From Muribaculaceae bacterium (GTDB lineage: Bacteria; Bacteroidota; Bacteroidia; Bacteroidales; Muribaculaceae): a stretch of 64,000 bases of DNA. Where the stretch lies: NCBI GenBank assembly GCA_017462345.1, contig JAFTRI010000007.1:57854-121853 (forward strand), given 5' to 3'. The position numbers and the translations under genes were made by a program. Positions within the stretch are counted from its first letter, which is position 1. Each line of letters begins with the position of its first letter. The notes under the pieces are model-generated. The model was not told the DNA's origin, searched no databases, and saw only the letters and a list, made by a program, of their open reading frames with translations. This document shows positions 48,632-58,057 of the stretch, piece after piece.

Positions 48632-49513
48632 ATGAAAGGCATAGTTCTTGCCGGAGGTGCCGGCACCCGTCTTTACCCGATAACGAAAGGGATTTCCAAA
48701 CAACTGATACCCATCTACGACAAACCGATGGTCTACTATCCCGTTTCAGTACTGATGCTTGCAGGAATCAGGGACATACTCATCATATCGACTCCCGATG
48801 ACCTCCCGATGTTCCGACGGCTGCTGGGAGACGGAAAAACATTCGGAGTCAATTTCCAATATGCAGAGCAACCCCGCCCCGAAGGTCTCGCCCAAGCATT
48901 CATTATCGGAGAGGAATTCATCGGAGACGACAACGTATGCCTCGTATTGGGTGACAACATATTCTATGGACAAGGTTTCACCGCAATGCTCAATGATGCA
49001 GTATCAATCGCCGGACGCAACGAGGCTACGGTTTTTGCCTATCCCGTAAAGGATCCGCAACGCTATGGCGTGGTCGAGTTCAACGATGACAACAAAGCTG
49101 TGTCGATTGAAGAAAAGCCTGAAAAGCCCAAGTCCAACCATGCAGTCGTAGGGCTGTACTTCTACCCCAATGATGTAGTTCAAGTCGCAAAAAACATCAG
49201 ACCTTCGGCAAGAGGAGAACTGGAAATTACCACAGTCAACGAACATTATCTCAATGAAGGCCGATTGAACGTCAAGAAGTTCGGACGCGGGTTTGCATGG
49301 CTCGACACGGGAACCACCGATTCCCTGATGGAAGCATCCAATTTTGTCGAGACAATCGAAAAACGTCAGGGACTGAAAGTCGCAGCACTTGAAGAAATTG
49401 CATTCCGCCGTGGATTCATTGATGCCGGGCAACTGCTTGACGCGGCACAGCCCATGCGTGCAAATGCATACGGCCAATACCTCATAAAACTGGCTGAGGA
49501 TGGACTCGAATGA
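48632..49513 (+). CDS. rmlA: Glucose-1-phosphate thymidylyltransferase
   Basis: 293-aa nucleotidyltransferase making dTDP-glucose from dTTP and glucose-1-phosphate. The N-terminal signature is [16 protein letters not shown] and the rest of the chain shows [25 protein letters not shown] and the [11 protein letters not shown] segment typical of RmlA. The frame is open to 48569 inside rmlB, but the family start is MKGIVLAGG at 48632. Its last 14 bases overlap the first FdtA-like gene. Confidence 0.95.
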   Translation: MKGIVLAGGAGTRLYPITKGISKQLIPIYDKPMVYYPVSVLMLAGIRDILIISTPDDLPMFRRLLGDGKTFGVNFQYAEQPRPEGLAQAFIIGEEFIGDDNVCLVLGDNIFYGQGFTAMLNDAVSIAGRNEATVFAYPVKDPQRYGVVEFNDDNKAVSIEEKPEKPKSNHAVVGLYFYPNDVVQVAKNIRPSARGELEITTVNEHYLNEGRLNVKKFGRGFAWLDTGTTDSLMEASNFVETIEKRQGLKVAALEEIAFRRGFIDAGQLLDAAQPMRANAYGQYLIKLAEDGLE

Positions 49514-49916
49514 CCGTGTTCGCATAATTGAGTTACCCAAGATATGTGATCCTCGCGGGAACTTGTCATTCATACAGAATGGCACTCACATCCCGTTTGA
49601 CATTGCCCGAGTCTATTGGATATACGATGTCCCCGGAGGAAAATTCCGCGACGGACACGCATTCCGTTCACAACATGAGTTCATTGTGGCGCTATCGGGC
49701 AGTTTTGATGTAGTGCTGAACAACGGGACCGATTCAGTACGGCATCACTTGTGCCGCTCCTACTATGGGCTCTATGTACCTCCCATGACATGGCGGGCGA
49801 TTGACAACTTTTCTACCAACTCGGTAGCCCTCGTCCTGTCATCAACCCTTTATGACGAAGCCGACTATATACGCGATTTCAACCACTACAAAGAACTTGC
49901 CGGAAATGGACGATAG
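49500..49916 (+). CDS. FdtA/QdtA-like sugar 3,4-ketoisomerase paralogue 1 (altered active site)
   Basis: 138-aa cupin of the WxcM-like family, which isomerises dTDP-4-keto-6-deoxyglucose to the 3-keto form. The core [19 protein letters not shown] and [16 protein letters not shown] is clear, but the second His of the catalytic H-A-H motif is Phe (H53, F55), while its neighbour keeps both. It may therefore be a binding or accessory subunit, an isomerase of other specificity, or a partner in a heterodimer. It overlaps rmlA by 14 bases and the second paralogue by 11. Confidence 0.8.
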   Translation: MDSNDRVRIIELPKICDPRGNLSFIQNGTHIPFDIARVYWIYDVPGGKFRDGHAFRSQHEFIVALSGSFDVVLNNGTDSVRHHLCRSYYGLYVPPMTWRAIDNFSTNSVALVLSSTLYDEADYIRDFNHYKELAGNGR

Positions 49917-50349
49917 CGTTTTCTCATTCTCATCCGTGGATGATTGCCGCATCATCACGCTTCCCCGCAATTCCCACGAGAACGGCTCATTGTCGGTAAT
50001 CGGGAACGATGGTTCTTTCCCGTTCACTGTCAAGAGAGTATATTACCTCTATGACATTCCTGGAGATGCCGAACGGGGTGGTCATGCCCATCGGGATAAC
50101 CGGTCTCTCATTATAGCCGTCAGCGGATGCTTTGACGTAACGCTCGATGACGGACACCAAAAACGCACGTTCACCTTGAACCGTCCCTACAACGCCCTCT
50201 ATGTACCGGCAGGTCTCTGGCGTGAAATCCGGAATTTTTCATCCGGCTCGGTATGCCTTGTACTGACATCCGAGAGCTATTCCGAAGACGACTATGTGCG
50301 TGATTATGCTCATTTTATAGACCTGACACGAGAAAAGACAGCAAGATAA
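49906..50349 (+). CDS. FdtA/QdtA-like sugar 3,4-ketoisomerase paralogue 2
   Basis: 147-aa cupin, same family as the preceding gene and clearly related to it ([18 protein letters not shown] against [17 protein letters not shown]). Here the catalytic H60-A-H62 pair is intact. ATG at 49906 gives the family length; an in-frame ATG at 49852 lies inside the preceding gene. The protein should convert dTDP-4-keto-6-deoxyglucose to dTDP-3-keto-6-deoxy-glucose or -galactose, feeding the aminotransferase that starts five bases downstream. Confidence 0.85.
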   Translation: MDDSVFSFSSVDDCRIITLPRNSHENGSLSVIGNDGSFPFTVKRVYYLYDIPGDAERGGHAHRDNRSLIIAVSGCFDVTLDDGHQKRTFTLNRPYNALYVPAGLWREIRNFSSGSVCLVLTSESYSEDDYVRDYAHFIDLTREKTAR

Positions 50350-50354
50350 CGACA

Positions 50355-51485
50355 ATGAAACGATACCCTTTTCTTGAACTGCACACGATCAACAGCACAT
50401 ACTCCGAGGAAATAAAGCAAGCTGTTTCAAGAGTAGTAGACAGCGGAAGATACATCGGAGGAGATGAAGTTGAAGTATTTGAGGAAAACCTCTCAAGACT
50501 GTGCGACGCTCCCTTTGCAATAGGCGTAAGCAACGGACTCGATGCCTTGCGCCTCATCATAAGAGGATATATCGAACTGGGGGTATTTTCTCCAGGTGAC
50601 GAGATAATCGTCCCTGCCGATACCTATATCGCTTCAGTACTTGCAATCACTGACAATGGACTATATCCGGTATTTGTCGATCCGGAACTTTCCACCTATA
50701 ATCTCGATCCGGCATTGATCGAGCAGTCCATAACCCCTCGCACACGCGCCATCATGACAGTCCACCTTTACGGTCGCGTATCATGGGACTCCACAATCGT
50801 GAGCCTCGCCAAGAAATACAACCTGAAGATAATCGAGGACAATGCACAGGCAATAGGAGCAATATCCCCGATTGAAGGCATTCATGGGACACACATAACC
50901 GGAGGACTCGGAGATGCCGCTGGAATCAGTTTCTACCCGACTAAGAACATCGGTGCTCTTGGTGACGCCGGAGCAGTAGTGACCGGTGATACTCTGCTCG
51001 CAAAAGCCATCAGGGCACTGCGCAATTACGGGAGCGACCGGCTATACCACAACATATATGCCGGGTTGAATTGCCGTCTTGACAGCATACAGGCCGCCAT
51101 CCTGAACGTAAAACTGGCTCACGTCAATGAAGAGAACGGCTACCGCCGCACCATTGCAGGCATCTACGGTTCCTGCATCACCAACCCGGCAGTCACCTTA
51201 CCGCTACGGAATGTTGCCGATGAATGCGTTTGGCACCAGTATGTCGTAAGAGTAAGCGACAGGGAGCAATTCCGGCAATACCTTGACCACAATGGCGTAG
51301 AGACAGCAATACACTATGCCGTGCCTCCTCATCGGCAGCCGTGCTACGCCCGCTATTCCAGCCTGGAACTTCCTGTTGCCGATAAAATAGGCAACGAAGT
51401 CGTAAGCCTTCCCATAACACGCTGTACATCGCCCGATGATGCAGCGGAAATATCCGGAATAATCAACCGATACGATGCAAAATGA
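50355..51485 (+). CDS. DegT/DnrJ/EryC1 aminotransferase (FdtB/QdtB-like)
   Basis: 376-aa PLP enzyme of the sugar aminotransferase family. The internal aldimine Lys197 lies in [14 protein letters not shown], other motifs are [20 protein letters not shown] and [10 protein letters not shown]. Following an FdtA-type isomerase, the expected product is dTDP-3-amino-3,6-dideoxy-galactose (Fuc3N) or -glucose (Qui3N); which depends on stereochemistry that cannot be read here. No FdtC/QdtC-type N-acetyltransferase is present in the operon. It overlaps the MBOAT gene by four bases. Confidence 0.9.
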   Translation: MKRYPFLELHTINSTYSEEIKQAVSRVVDSGRYIGGDEVEVFEENLSRLCDAPFAIGVSNGLDALRLIIRGYIELGVFSPGDEIIVPADTYIASVLAITDNGLYPVFVDPELSTYNLDPALIEQSITPRTRAIMTVHLYGRVSWDSTIVSLAKKYNLKIIEDNAQAIGAISPIEGIHGTHITGGLGDAAGISFYPTKNIGALGDAGAVVTGDTLLAKAIRALRNYGSDRLYHNIYAGLNCRLDSIQAAILNVKLAHVNEENGYRRTIAGIYGSCITNPAVTLPLRNVADECVWHQYVVRVSDREQFRQYLDHNGVETAIHYAVPPHRQPCYARYSSLELPVADKIGNEVVSLPITRCTSPDDAAEISGIINRYDAK

Positions 51486-52894
51486 ATTTCAACAGCATTT
51501 CATTCGCCATATTTCTGCCGGTTGTATTTCTCATATACTGGCTCTGCCTGCGTAACCGCACCCGCTCCCAGAACATCTTCCTGCTGGTGGCAAGCTACCT
51601 GTTCTACGCATGGTGGGACTGGCGCTTCCTATTCCTTATCATCATCACCACAGCATCCACCTATTCAACGGCACTTGCCGCAAAGCACGGCAATAAGCGC
51701 ACTTGGACGGTAGCAAACATCATTCTGAACTTAGGAATACTCGCGACTTTCAAATATTTCAACTTTTTCAGCGAGAACTTACGGCACATTTTATCGGCAA
51801 TAGGAATGGCTGCCGACTGGGTAACACTTGACATCCTGCTGCCGGCAGGCATTTCATTCTACACTTTCCAGGCCATAAGCTATTCAGTGGATGTATACCG
51901 TGACAGGATTAAGCCCACGCGGGACTACATCGCATTCAGCACGTTCATTGCATTCTTCCCGCAACTTGTTGCCGGTCCCATCGAGCGGGCAACCAACCTT
52001 CTCCCGCAAATCACCAGTCCCCGGCATTGGGAATACAATGAGGCGGTATTGGGCATGAGACAGATTCTATGGGGACTGGCAAAGAAATTGGCTATGGCCG
52101 ACCTGTGCGGACAAGCCGTTGACGCCATCTTCTCACAACCTCACTATTACGCATCCGAGTTCGGGGCTTCGACACTGATTCTTGGCAGTATTCTTTTTTC
52201 ATTCCAGATTTATGGGGACTTCTCCGGCTACAGCGACATCGCAACCGGGTCGGCCCGGTTGTTCGGAATAAGGCTGATGGACAATTTCCGGCATCCGTAC
52301 TTTTCCCGTAATGTCCGCGAATTCTGGCAACGATGGCACATCTCGCTGATGCAATGGTTCCGGGAATACCTCTACATCCCGTTGGGAGGAAACCGCAATG
52401 GGCTGCCACGCACACTGCTCAACATTTCAATAGTATTCCTGATCTCAGGGCTATGGCATGGGGCTGCATGGACATTTGTGGCATGGGGAGCATTCTGGGC
52501 CATATTCATGTGCATCGGCATTATTTTCAACTCCCGCCGATACCGTCCCGATGAAATCGCGTCATGGAAAGACACCCACCGCATCGTCATCGTATTTTTA
52601 CTCGTCTCAATCGGATTCACAATATTCCGTAGCCAGTCGATTGATGCCGCCATCGATTATTTTGGGCTCATATTCCATAGTGGCGGCCTGCTGGCTGTTC
52701 CCACAGGGCTGACCCCGTTATGGAGCGTGGTGCTGGTAATCGGTGCAGAATGGTACACCCGACGTCACCCGTTCCCGTTACAGCGTATGCCACGATCGGC
52801 TGCCCTGCGGTTTGCTATCTACTGGCTTCTGCTTGGCACAATTCTTTGGGCTTGCGATACCGACAGCACAAGTTTCATCTATTTTAGATTCTGA
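51482..52894 (+). CDS. MBOAT O-acyltransferase (AlgI/DltB-like)
   Basis: 470-aa polytopic membrane protein with about 10-12 helices. It has the MBOAT signature: [45 protein letters not shown], and the catalytic His326 in [11 protein letters not shown]. Such proteins move acyl groups across the membrane to extracytoplasmic polysaccharides, in partnership with an SGNH/AlgX-like or DltD-like protein, which the next gene appears to supply. The operon's acyl-CoA synthetase could provide the acyl donor. Confidence 0.92.
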   Translation: MNFNSISFAIFLPVVFLIYWLCLRNRTRSQNIFLLVASYLFYAWWDWRFLFLIIITTASTYSTALAAKHGNKRTWTVANIILNLGILATFKYFNFFSENLRHILSAIGMAADWVTLDILLPAGISFYTFQAISYSVDVYRDRIKPTRDYIAFSTFIAFFPQLVAGPIERATNLLPQITSPRHWEYNEAVLGMRQILWGLAKKLAMADLCGQAVDAIFSQPHYYASEFGASTLILGSILFSFQIYGDFSGYSDIATGSARLFGIRLMDNFRHPYFSRNVREFWQRWHISLMQWFREYLYIPLGGNRNGLPRTLLNISIVFLISGLWHGAAWTFVAWGAFWAIFMCIGIIFNSRRYRPDEIASWKDTHRIVIVFLLVSIGFTIFRSQSIDAAIDYFGLIFHSGGLLAVPTGLTPLWSVVLVIGAEWYTRRHPFPLQRMPRSAALRFAIYWLLLGTILWACDTDSTSFIYFRF

Positions 52895-52900
52895 TAATCC

Positions 52901-53950
52901 ATGAATGACAGTAAAAGCATAATCCGTTTCTTACTCCGGACAGTCATTGCGTCAATCCCCCTGATATTGCTTGCTGCTGCGTACATTATCCTTGACCCGT
53001 TCAAAGTTGTAAAGACCTGGTATCCTTACTTCGACGACACCTCGTGGGAAAACAGGTTGGGCTGGAACAAGAACTGGGTAAGTGTCACCGCCTACGAACA
53101 AGGGCTCGAAGCTAACCGATACGACTCTTTCATTTTCGGCTCGTCCATATCAATTGCCTACCGCATCGAGGACTGGAAAAAACATTTGCCCGATGATGCT
53201 GTCCCGTTTCACTTTGACGCCTCCGATGAAACCGTCTACGGAATCCTGAAAAAAATACAGTACCTCGACAACCGCAACGACACCATCAGACACGCACTCA
53301 TAATATTTGAGCCGCGTACATTCCGCACCAGACACCAGGATGACTTTCTCCATTACATGCCGCCACAAATATCAGGATGGCACAACTATTTCCCGTTTCA
53401 CTACAGCTATTTCAAGGATTTCCTCAAACTGGATTTTCTCAAGAGCTACATTCCTTTCCTCATCACCGGGAATCCTGCAAACTACAGCAAAGAGGATATT
53501 TTTGCTCGACAGGCATTTACCTATAACAAGGATACCAACGAAGAACAGATGGATATGATGGAGGCGATAATCGCCTCAAACCCCGACAGCTTTTACACTC
53601 GTGAATACATGACCCGGATCACAGGGATGAAACCGCACTATTGCGAGCCTCTCATAAACGATTCCATCGCATCATGCCTTAAAGAAATCGCTGTTATACT
53701 GAATCGTCACCACTGCAATTATCACATCATTTTCGGTCCAAACCGGCTAAAGGAAATCATGCCTCCTGCCGACTACACAATTCTCAACAGGACTTTCAGT
53801 CCGGAACGGGTCTACCGCTACACATCACTTGACACCGTTTCCGATGACCGTAGGTTTTACTACGACAACGGACATTACCGTGTGGCAGTGTGTGACGAAA
53901 TACTTGACAGCGTATATAACCGGCCTTCCTCTAACCGTTCAACGCCTTGA
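52901..53950 (+). CDS. Membrane-anchored SGNH-like protein, probable MBOAT partner
   Basis: 349-aa protein with an N-terminal membrane helix (about 8-30) and the rest predicted outside the cytoplasm. A possible nucleophile segment FGSSIS (Ser81) and a C-terminal YYDNGHYR (His325, with an Asp three residues before) resemble the SGNH/AlgX-type acylesterase layout, though the intermediate blocks are not clear. It follows the MBOAT gene by six bases, the usual arrangement for a second acyl transfer step. Its 3' end overlaps the convergent tpx by 20 bases. The assignment is tentative. Confidence 0.6.
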   Translation: MNDSKSIIRFLLRTVIASIPLILLAAAYIILDPFKVVKTWYPYFDDTSWENRLGWNKNWVSVTAYEQGLEANRYDSFIFGSSISIAYRIEDWKKHLPDDAVPFHFDASDETVYGILKKIQYLDNRNDTIRHALIIFEPRTFRTRHQDDFLHYMPPQISGWHNYFPFHYSYFKDFLKLDFLKSYIPFLITGNPANYSKEDIFARQAFTYNKDTNEEQMDMMEAIIASNPDSFYTREYMTRITGMKPHYCEPLINDSIASCLKEIAVILNRHHCNYHIIFGPNRLKEIMPPADYTILNRTFSPERVYRYTSLDTVSDDRRFYYDNGHYRVAVCDEILDSVYNRPSSNRSTP

Positions 53951-54434
53951 TTACCTCATCGTAGTCAGGTTCTTCGGTTATTTCCCTGACAAGTTTTGCA
54001 TACGTAACCCTGCGGTTCTCATCCATCACAATAACCGCCCGGGCAAGCAATCCGGCAAGTGGTCCGTCAGTCAACTGTATACCAAATTTCCCCGCAAACA
54101 TCGGAGAACGGAATGCCGATGCGACAATCACGTTGTCTATTCCCTCAGCGACACAGAATCGTGATGCGGCAAACGGCAGATCCATTGAAATGCATATAAC
54201 CGTCGTGTTATCAAGACGCGATGCAAGCTCATTGAACCGGCGTACCGTCATTGCACACACCGGTGTATCAAGACTCGGAAATATATTGAACACTACCCTG
54301 CAACCATTGAAATCGGAGCATTTCACCTCTGACATATCCGGTTTTACAAGCGTATAGCACGGAGCCTTTTCTCCGACCACCGGCAATGTGCCACCCGTAT
54401 GGCACTCCACGCCCTTAAAATAAACGGTATCCAT
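53931..54434 (-). CDS. tpx: Thiol peroxidase (atypical 2-Cys peroxiredoxin)
   Basis: 167-aa peroxiredoxin of the Tpx group that reduces hydrogen and alkyl peroxides. The peroxidatic Cys60 is in SLDTPVCAMTVRRFNE and the resolving Cys94 in SRFCVAEGIDN, the classic Tpx spacing. Substrate-binding residues (Thr57 and an Arg near 133) are in place. It is convergent with the SGNH-like gene, with 20 bases of overlap. No perfect promoter was found upstream. Confidence 0.95.
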   Translation of the reverse strand: MDTVYFKGVECHTGGTLPVVGEKAPCYTLVKPDMSEVKCSDFNGCRVVFNIFPSLDTPVCAMTVRRFNELASRLDNTTVICISMDLPFAASRFCVAEGIDNVIVASAFRSPMFAGKFGIQLTDGPLAGLLARAVIVMDENRRVTYAKLVREITEEPDYDEVIKALNG

Positions 54435-54616
54435 ATCGTTATTATTATATTACTATCCTCAATACTCAACACAAATGACAGGCTCGAAGTTCATCAGGCA
54501 TGACATTTCACGATAAATATACCCATAATTTCCCAATAAAAAACTATATTCACACATAAATAGTGGGATTTTAGACAAATACGACACTATTTTGTCACAT
54601 TTTCACCTAAATATAT

Positions 54617-54647
54617 TTTGTTCCTATGCACAAATGTTATATCTTTG
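54617..54647 (+). promoter_or_regulatory. Promoter of the OmpA-family gene
   Basis: TTTG at 54617-54620, 19-base spacer, TATCTTTG at 54640-54647: a perfect match to the Bacteroidota consensus, 36 bases before the ATG. Between tpx and this promoter lie about 180 AT-rich bases in which I see no gene. Confidence 0.85.
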
Positions 54648-54683
54648 TGCTGATTTAACAACGTTTTATTAAAAACCTTACAA

Positions 54684-55868
54684 ATGAAAAAGATTATTCT
54701 TTCTGCTGCAATCGTTTTAGGTACTGTTGCAGCGCAAGCACAAGTTTCAGTGCAAGGTAGCAAATTCACCGACAACTGGTCTGCAACGATCAAAGGCGGC
54801 ATGACCACTCCTCTTAAGGGTCATGCTTTCTTCGGTGATGCTCGCGGTGTAATCGGAGCTGAAATCCGTAAACAAGTGACTCCGGTATTCGGTCTTGGTG
54901 TGGAAGGCAATTGGATGATCAATACTCCCCACATCGAAAACTCTTACGTTTTTGACCACTCTTACGTTGGAGTATTCGGTACTGCTAACCTTATGAACCT
55001 CTTCCAGGGCTATCAGGGCACTCCCCGCGACTTTGAAGTAGAGACTGTGCTCGGTGCAGGTTGGTTGCACGGATACGTTTCCGAATGGAACTACGTCAAT
55101 GGACGCTACAATGGATGGGATAAAAACGCATTCGGTGTTAAGGCCGGTCTTAATTTCAACTACAATTTCGGCAAGGCTAAAGAATGGACTGTCAGTTTGA
55201 AACCTGCTATCGTTTGGGATCTCGACCGTCTTTATTCAAGCACAGAAAGTTCCAAGATGAACGTTAACTACGCTAACTTTGAACTTCAGGCAGGTGTAAC
55301 TTACCACTTCAAGAACAGCAACGGTACTCACCACTTTGCTATCGTTAAGCCTTACGATCAGGCTGAAGTTGACGGTCTCAACAACCAGATCAACAAGCTC
55401 CGCGGTGAACTCGAAGCATGCAACGCCAATGCTGCTGCCAACGCTGCTGCTGCCAACGCTAAGATCAGCCAGCTCGAAGCTGCCCTCAACGCTTGCATGA
55501 GCCGTAAGCCCGAAGTTGTTAAGGAAGTTAGCAACACTCTCAACAGCGTTCGTTACGTTTTCTTCAAGCAAGGCAAGTCCAACATCTCAGCCGACCAGCT
55601 CCCCAACGTAGAGCAGATCGCTACTTATCTCAAGAAACATCCTGAAGCAAAAGTTTCTATCAAGGGTTATGCTTCACCCGAAGGTAGCGCAGAAGTAAAC
55701 GCTAAGATTGCAACTGCACGTGCTGAAGCAGTCAAGAACTCACTCGTTAAGAAGTACAAAATCGCAGCTGACCGCATCTCTGCTGAAGGTCAGGGCGTAG
55801 GTGAAATGTTCGAAGAACCCGACTGGAACCGCGTGAGCATCTGTACTCTCGAAGAAGACAAGAAATAA
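54684..55868 (+). CDS. OmpA-family outer membrane protein
   Basis: 394-aa porin-like protein. A signal peptide ends AAQAQ (cleavage after residue 19), then an eight-stranded beta-barrel (about 25-215) and an Ala/Asn-rich coiled-coil linker (about 230-275). The C-terminal OmpA peptidoglycan-binding domain (about 285-390) is recognised by SNISADQLPNVEQIA, IKGYASPEGSAEVN and ARAEAVKNSL. Codon use is strongly biased (GCT, GGT, AAG and CTC favoured), unlike its neighbours, suggesting very high expression. It stands alone with its own promoter and a perfect terminator. Confidence 0.93.
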   Translation: MKKIILSAAIVLGTVAAQAQVSVQGSKFTDNWSATIKGGMTTPLKGHAFFGDARGVIGAEIRKQVTPVFGLGVEGNWMINTPHIENSYVFDHSYVGVFGTANLMNLFQGYQGTPRDFEVETVLGAGWLHGYVSEWNYVNGRYNGWDKNAFGVKAGLNFNYNFGKAKEWTVSLKPAIVWDLDRLYSSTESSKMNVNYANFELQAGVTYHFKNSNGTHHFAIVKPYDQAEVDGLNNQINKLRGELEACNANAAANAAAANAKISQLEAALNACMSRKPEVVKEVSNTLNSVRYVFFKQGKSNISADQLPNVEQIATYLKKHPEAKVSIKGYASPEGSAEVNAKIATARAEAVKNSLVKKYKIAADRISAEGQGVGEMFEEPDWNRVSICTLEEDKK

Positions 55869-55890
55869 TAACTGACTTAAACCATATCTG

Positions 55891-55924
55891 AAGGAGGTTG
55901 CGCAATCGCGCAGCCTCCTTTTTT
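55891..55924 (+). terminator. Terminator after the OmpA-family gene
   Basis: A 13-bp stem (55891-55903 with 55908-55920, one G-U pair), four-base loop AATC, followed by TTTT. The sequence from here to 56093 holds nothing recognisable. Confidence 0.93.
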
Positions 55925-56093
55925 CATCCCCTACACAACTCCTCACTCTACAAAGGAGAAACCGTCCGGTTAAAAGAGTCTTAAAAATGCTGATACCGGT
56001 TTGACTACAAAGCAACCGGATTTCAAGCAGCACTCAGTACAGGGATAGCATCTTACCGATATCCGATCACGTTACCATCATCCTGGAATTATC

Positions 56094-56990
56094 TCAAAAC
56101 CGGCAACTCAACGAAATCCCCATACACATTTCCCCCGAGACTGCACTTACCGACGGCCGACAGGCAATATCCGCTCCGCATCCGGTTCTGCACGGATTCC
56201 CGGCAAAGAGTCCGATGACTTCATTCACCGGATCGATTATGCAGGCAACAATGTTACCCAAGAGACCGGAGCCAAACAGTTCGTAGCCATTAGCGACTAT
56301 ATGCCTTTTCAGCAGATAGAAACCCTCACCTATAAGACATCCTGCAATAGGTGTTATGAGCAGATCCTGTATCGACGGTATCTCCATAAAAGCCTCTATA
56401 CCATACTCCCAGAATATCGTTGATATTCCAGCTGCATAAATAAACGAATTAACGGCATTGAACCCCTGACTGCGCGCCCCCATATAATAGGCAGCTCCGG
56501 CGTATGGATGCAGCACATAGTTGAATATCAGATTATCGCCATCCCACACAGGTCCTTTCCTCACATTTCTCCACCACCGCTTGAATAGCGGTATTGACGT
56601 TATCTCTTTTTTATTCCACGATGTCGCATCTTCCGGCAGCACCTGCAATATTCCAAGGGCGGCAAGCCCTCCACCAAACAGCACTCCGGTATTCAACCAT
56701 AATCTCCGGTAATTAGGGCAATTGGTCGTCAATGAGTATGGCATATCATATATACTGCCGACTTTCAACGGGGATCTCAACGGCTCCAATTGCAATTCTC
56801 CCTTGTAATTCACATCAACCTGAACATTTTGGGATACCCCGGTTGCCGGAAATTCCACTATAATACGTCCTCCGGTAATAGAATCCGCCACGTTTCCGGA
56901 ATAAACCGGAATGGACATTGCCGCCATGAGTATAGACATTACTGCCGATACTGTTTCCCGATGCGATCTGCCTGATTTAATATTTCCCAT
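56094..56990 (-). CDS. DUF3943 domain protein
   Basis: 298-aa protein of the DUF3943 family. The N-terminus (about 1-32) is a signal-like hydrophobic stretch and several hydrophobic segments follow. The family core lies at about 145-230 (NYVLHPYAGAAYYMGARSQG, FIYAAGISTIFWEYGIEAF, ITPIAGCLIGEGFY), which suggests an outer membrane location. Members are common in Bacteroidota, but no function is known to me. A -7-type element on the minus strand lies at 57067-57060, and an 8-bp hairpin (57014-57036) sits in the leader. The C-terminal tail is Cys-rich and unusual. Confidence 0.75.
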   Translation of the reverse strand: MGNIKSGRSHRETVSAVMSILMAAMSIPVYSGNVADSITGGRIIVEFPATGVSQNVQVDVNYKGELQLEPLRSPLKVGSIYDMPYSLTTNCPNYRRLWLNTGVLFGGGLAALGILQVLPEDATSWNKKEITSIPLFKRWWRNVRKGPVWDGDNLIFNYVLHPYAGAAYYMGARSQGFNAVNSFIYAAGISTIFWEYGIEAFMEIPSIQDLLITPIAGCLIGEGFYLLKRHIVANGYELFGSGLLGNIVACIIDPVNEVIGLFAGNPCRTGCGADIACRPSVSAVSGEMCMGISLSCRF

Positions 56991-57118
56991 AGTCGTAACG
57001 TGTATTACAATAACAACATATCTCAGAAATATGTTGATTGGACAACAATTCCGTTACGACAAAATTACCATTGCTAAAACAGGGCAAAAAGGTCTGTTTC
57101 GCATCAAAAATCGCCTAA

Positions 57119-58033
57119 TTATCTGATGCCAACAATGTGGCACAATTGGCCAATTGCATCATCCGGAGACAAAGTCACAATCGATGTATCGCGTTTCATC
57201 CATGTCAGTTGCTTCTTCGCATATACACGCGTGTTCTTTGCTATACGTGCCAACGCCGTATCATAGTCCATTCTCCCGTCAATCCACGCAAACAACTCCT
57301 TATATCCAACCGTATTCAGCGAATTTAGATGACGCATAGGGTACACCCGGTGAGCCTCATCGACAAGACCGCTCTCAATCATGTGCTCTACCCTCCGGTT
57401 TATCCTGTCAAACAATTGTTCCCGCTCATAGCCTATGGCGACTTTGACAATGCGGAACGGACGCTGTTTCACTTCTCCGGTCCGCAAGGATGAATAAGGC
57501 ACTCCTGCCTGCATTGTTATCTCTATGGCATGGACAAGCCGTTTATGGTTGTTTAAGTCAACCTGTCTATAATATACCGGATCAAGTTGCAGCAATGTCT
57601 CCTGTAGCAACCGCAAGCCGCCACTATAATAAAGCGACATTGCCCGTTTCCTTATCTCTGAGGTTATTGTCGGCAACTCATCTATCCCCTTGGTTACCGC
57701 ATCTATATACATCATTGAACCGCCACACATAATTGCATACCGGTTTTCAGCCCACAAACGCGGCAAGAGTTCCAACACATCAGCCTCATACTGTGCCGCG
57801 CTGTAATAGTCATCCAGTGCAAGTGTACCCACAAAATGATGGGGAACAGCCGCAAGCTGTTCAGCTGATGGTGCAGCGGTACCGATGGGAATGCCCTTGT
57901 ATATTTGACGTGAATCAGCCGAAATTATATGACAGTTTAGCCTCTGTGCGAGCGAGACGGCCAAATCCGTCTTTCCCGACCCGGTAGCTCCGGTGATGAC
58001 AATAAGGGTAGGTCTGTCATCTTGTTCTCTCAT
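57119..58033 (-). CDS. miaA: tRNA dimethylallyltransferase
   Basis: 304-aa prenyltransferase adding a dimethylallyl group to A37 of tRNAs reading UNN codons. P-loop GATGSGKTDLAVS, the DSRQIYKGIPIGTAAP block, the GGSMMYIDAV segment and the KRLVHAIEI helix are all family features. It lies 24 bases downstream of pepT on the same strand. Together with mtaB and mnmE in this window, it is one of three tRNA-modification genes. Confidence 0.95.
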   Translation of the reverse strand: MREQDDRPTLIVITGATGSGKTDLAVSLAQRLNCHIISADSRQIYKGIPIGTAAPSAEQLAAVPHHFVGTLALDDYYSAAQYEADVLELLPRLWAENRYAIMCGGSMMYIDAVTKGIDELPTITSEIRKRAMSLYYSGGLRLLQETLLQLDPVYYRQVDLNNHKRLVHAIEITMQAGVPYSSLRTGEVKQRPFRIVKVAIGYEREQLFDRINRRVEHMIESGLVDEAHRVYPMRHLNSLNTVGYKELFAWIDGRMDYDTALARIAKNTRVYAKKQLTWMKRDTSIVTLSPDDAIGQLCHIVGIR

Positions 58034-58057
58034 CTTCGGGTTACGTAAAAAATCGGG

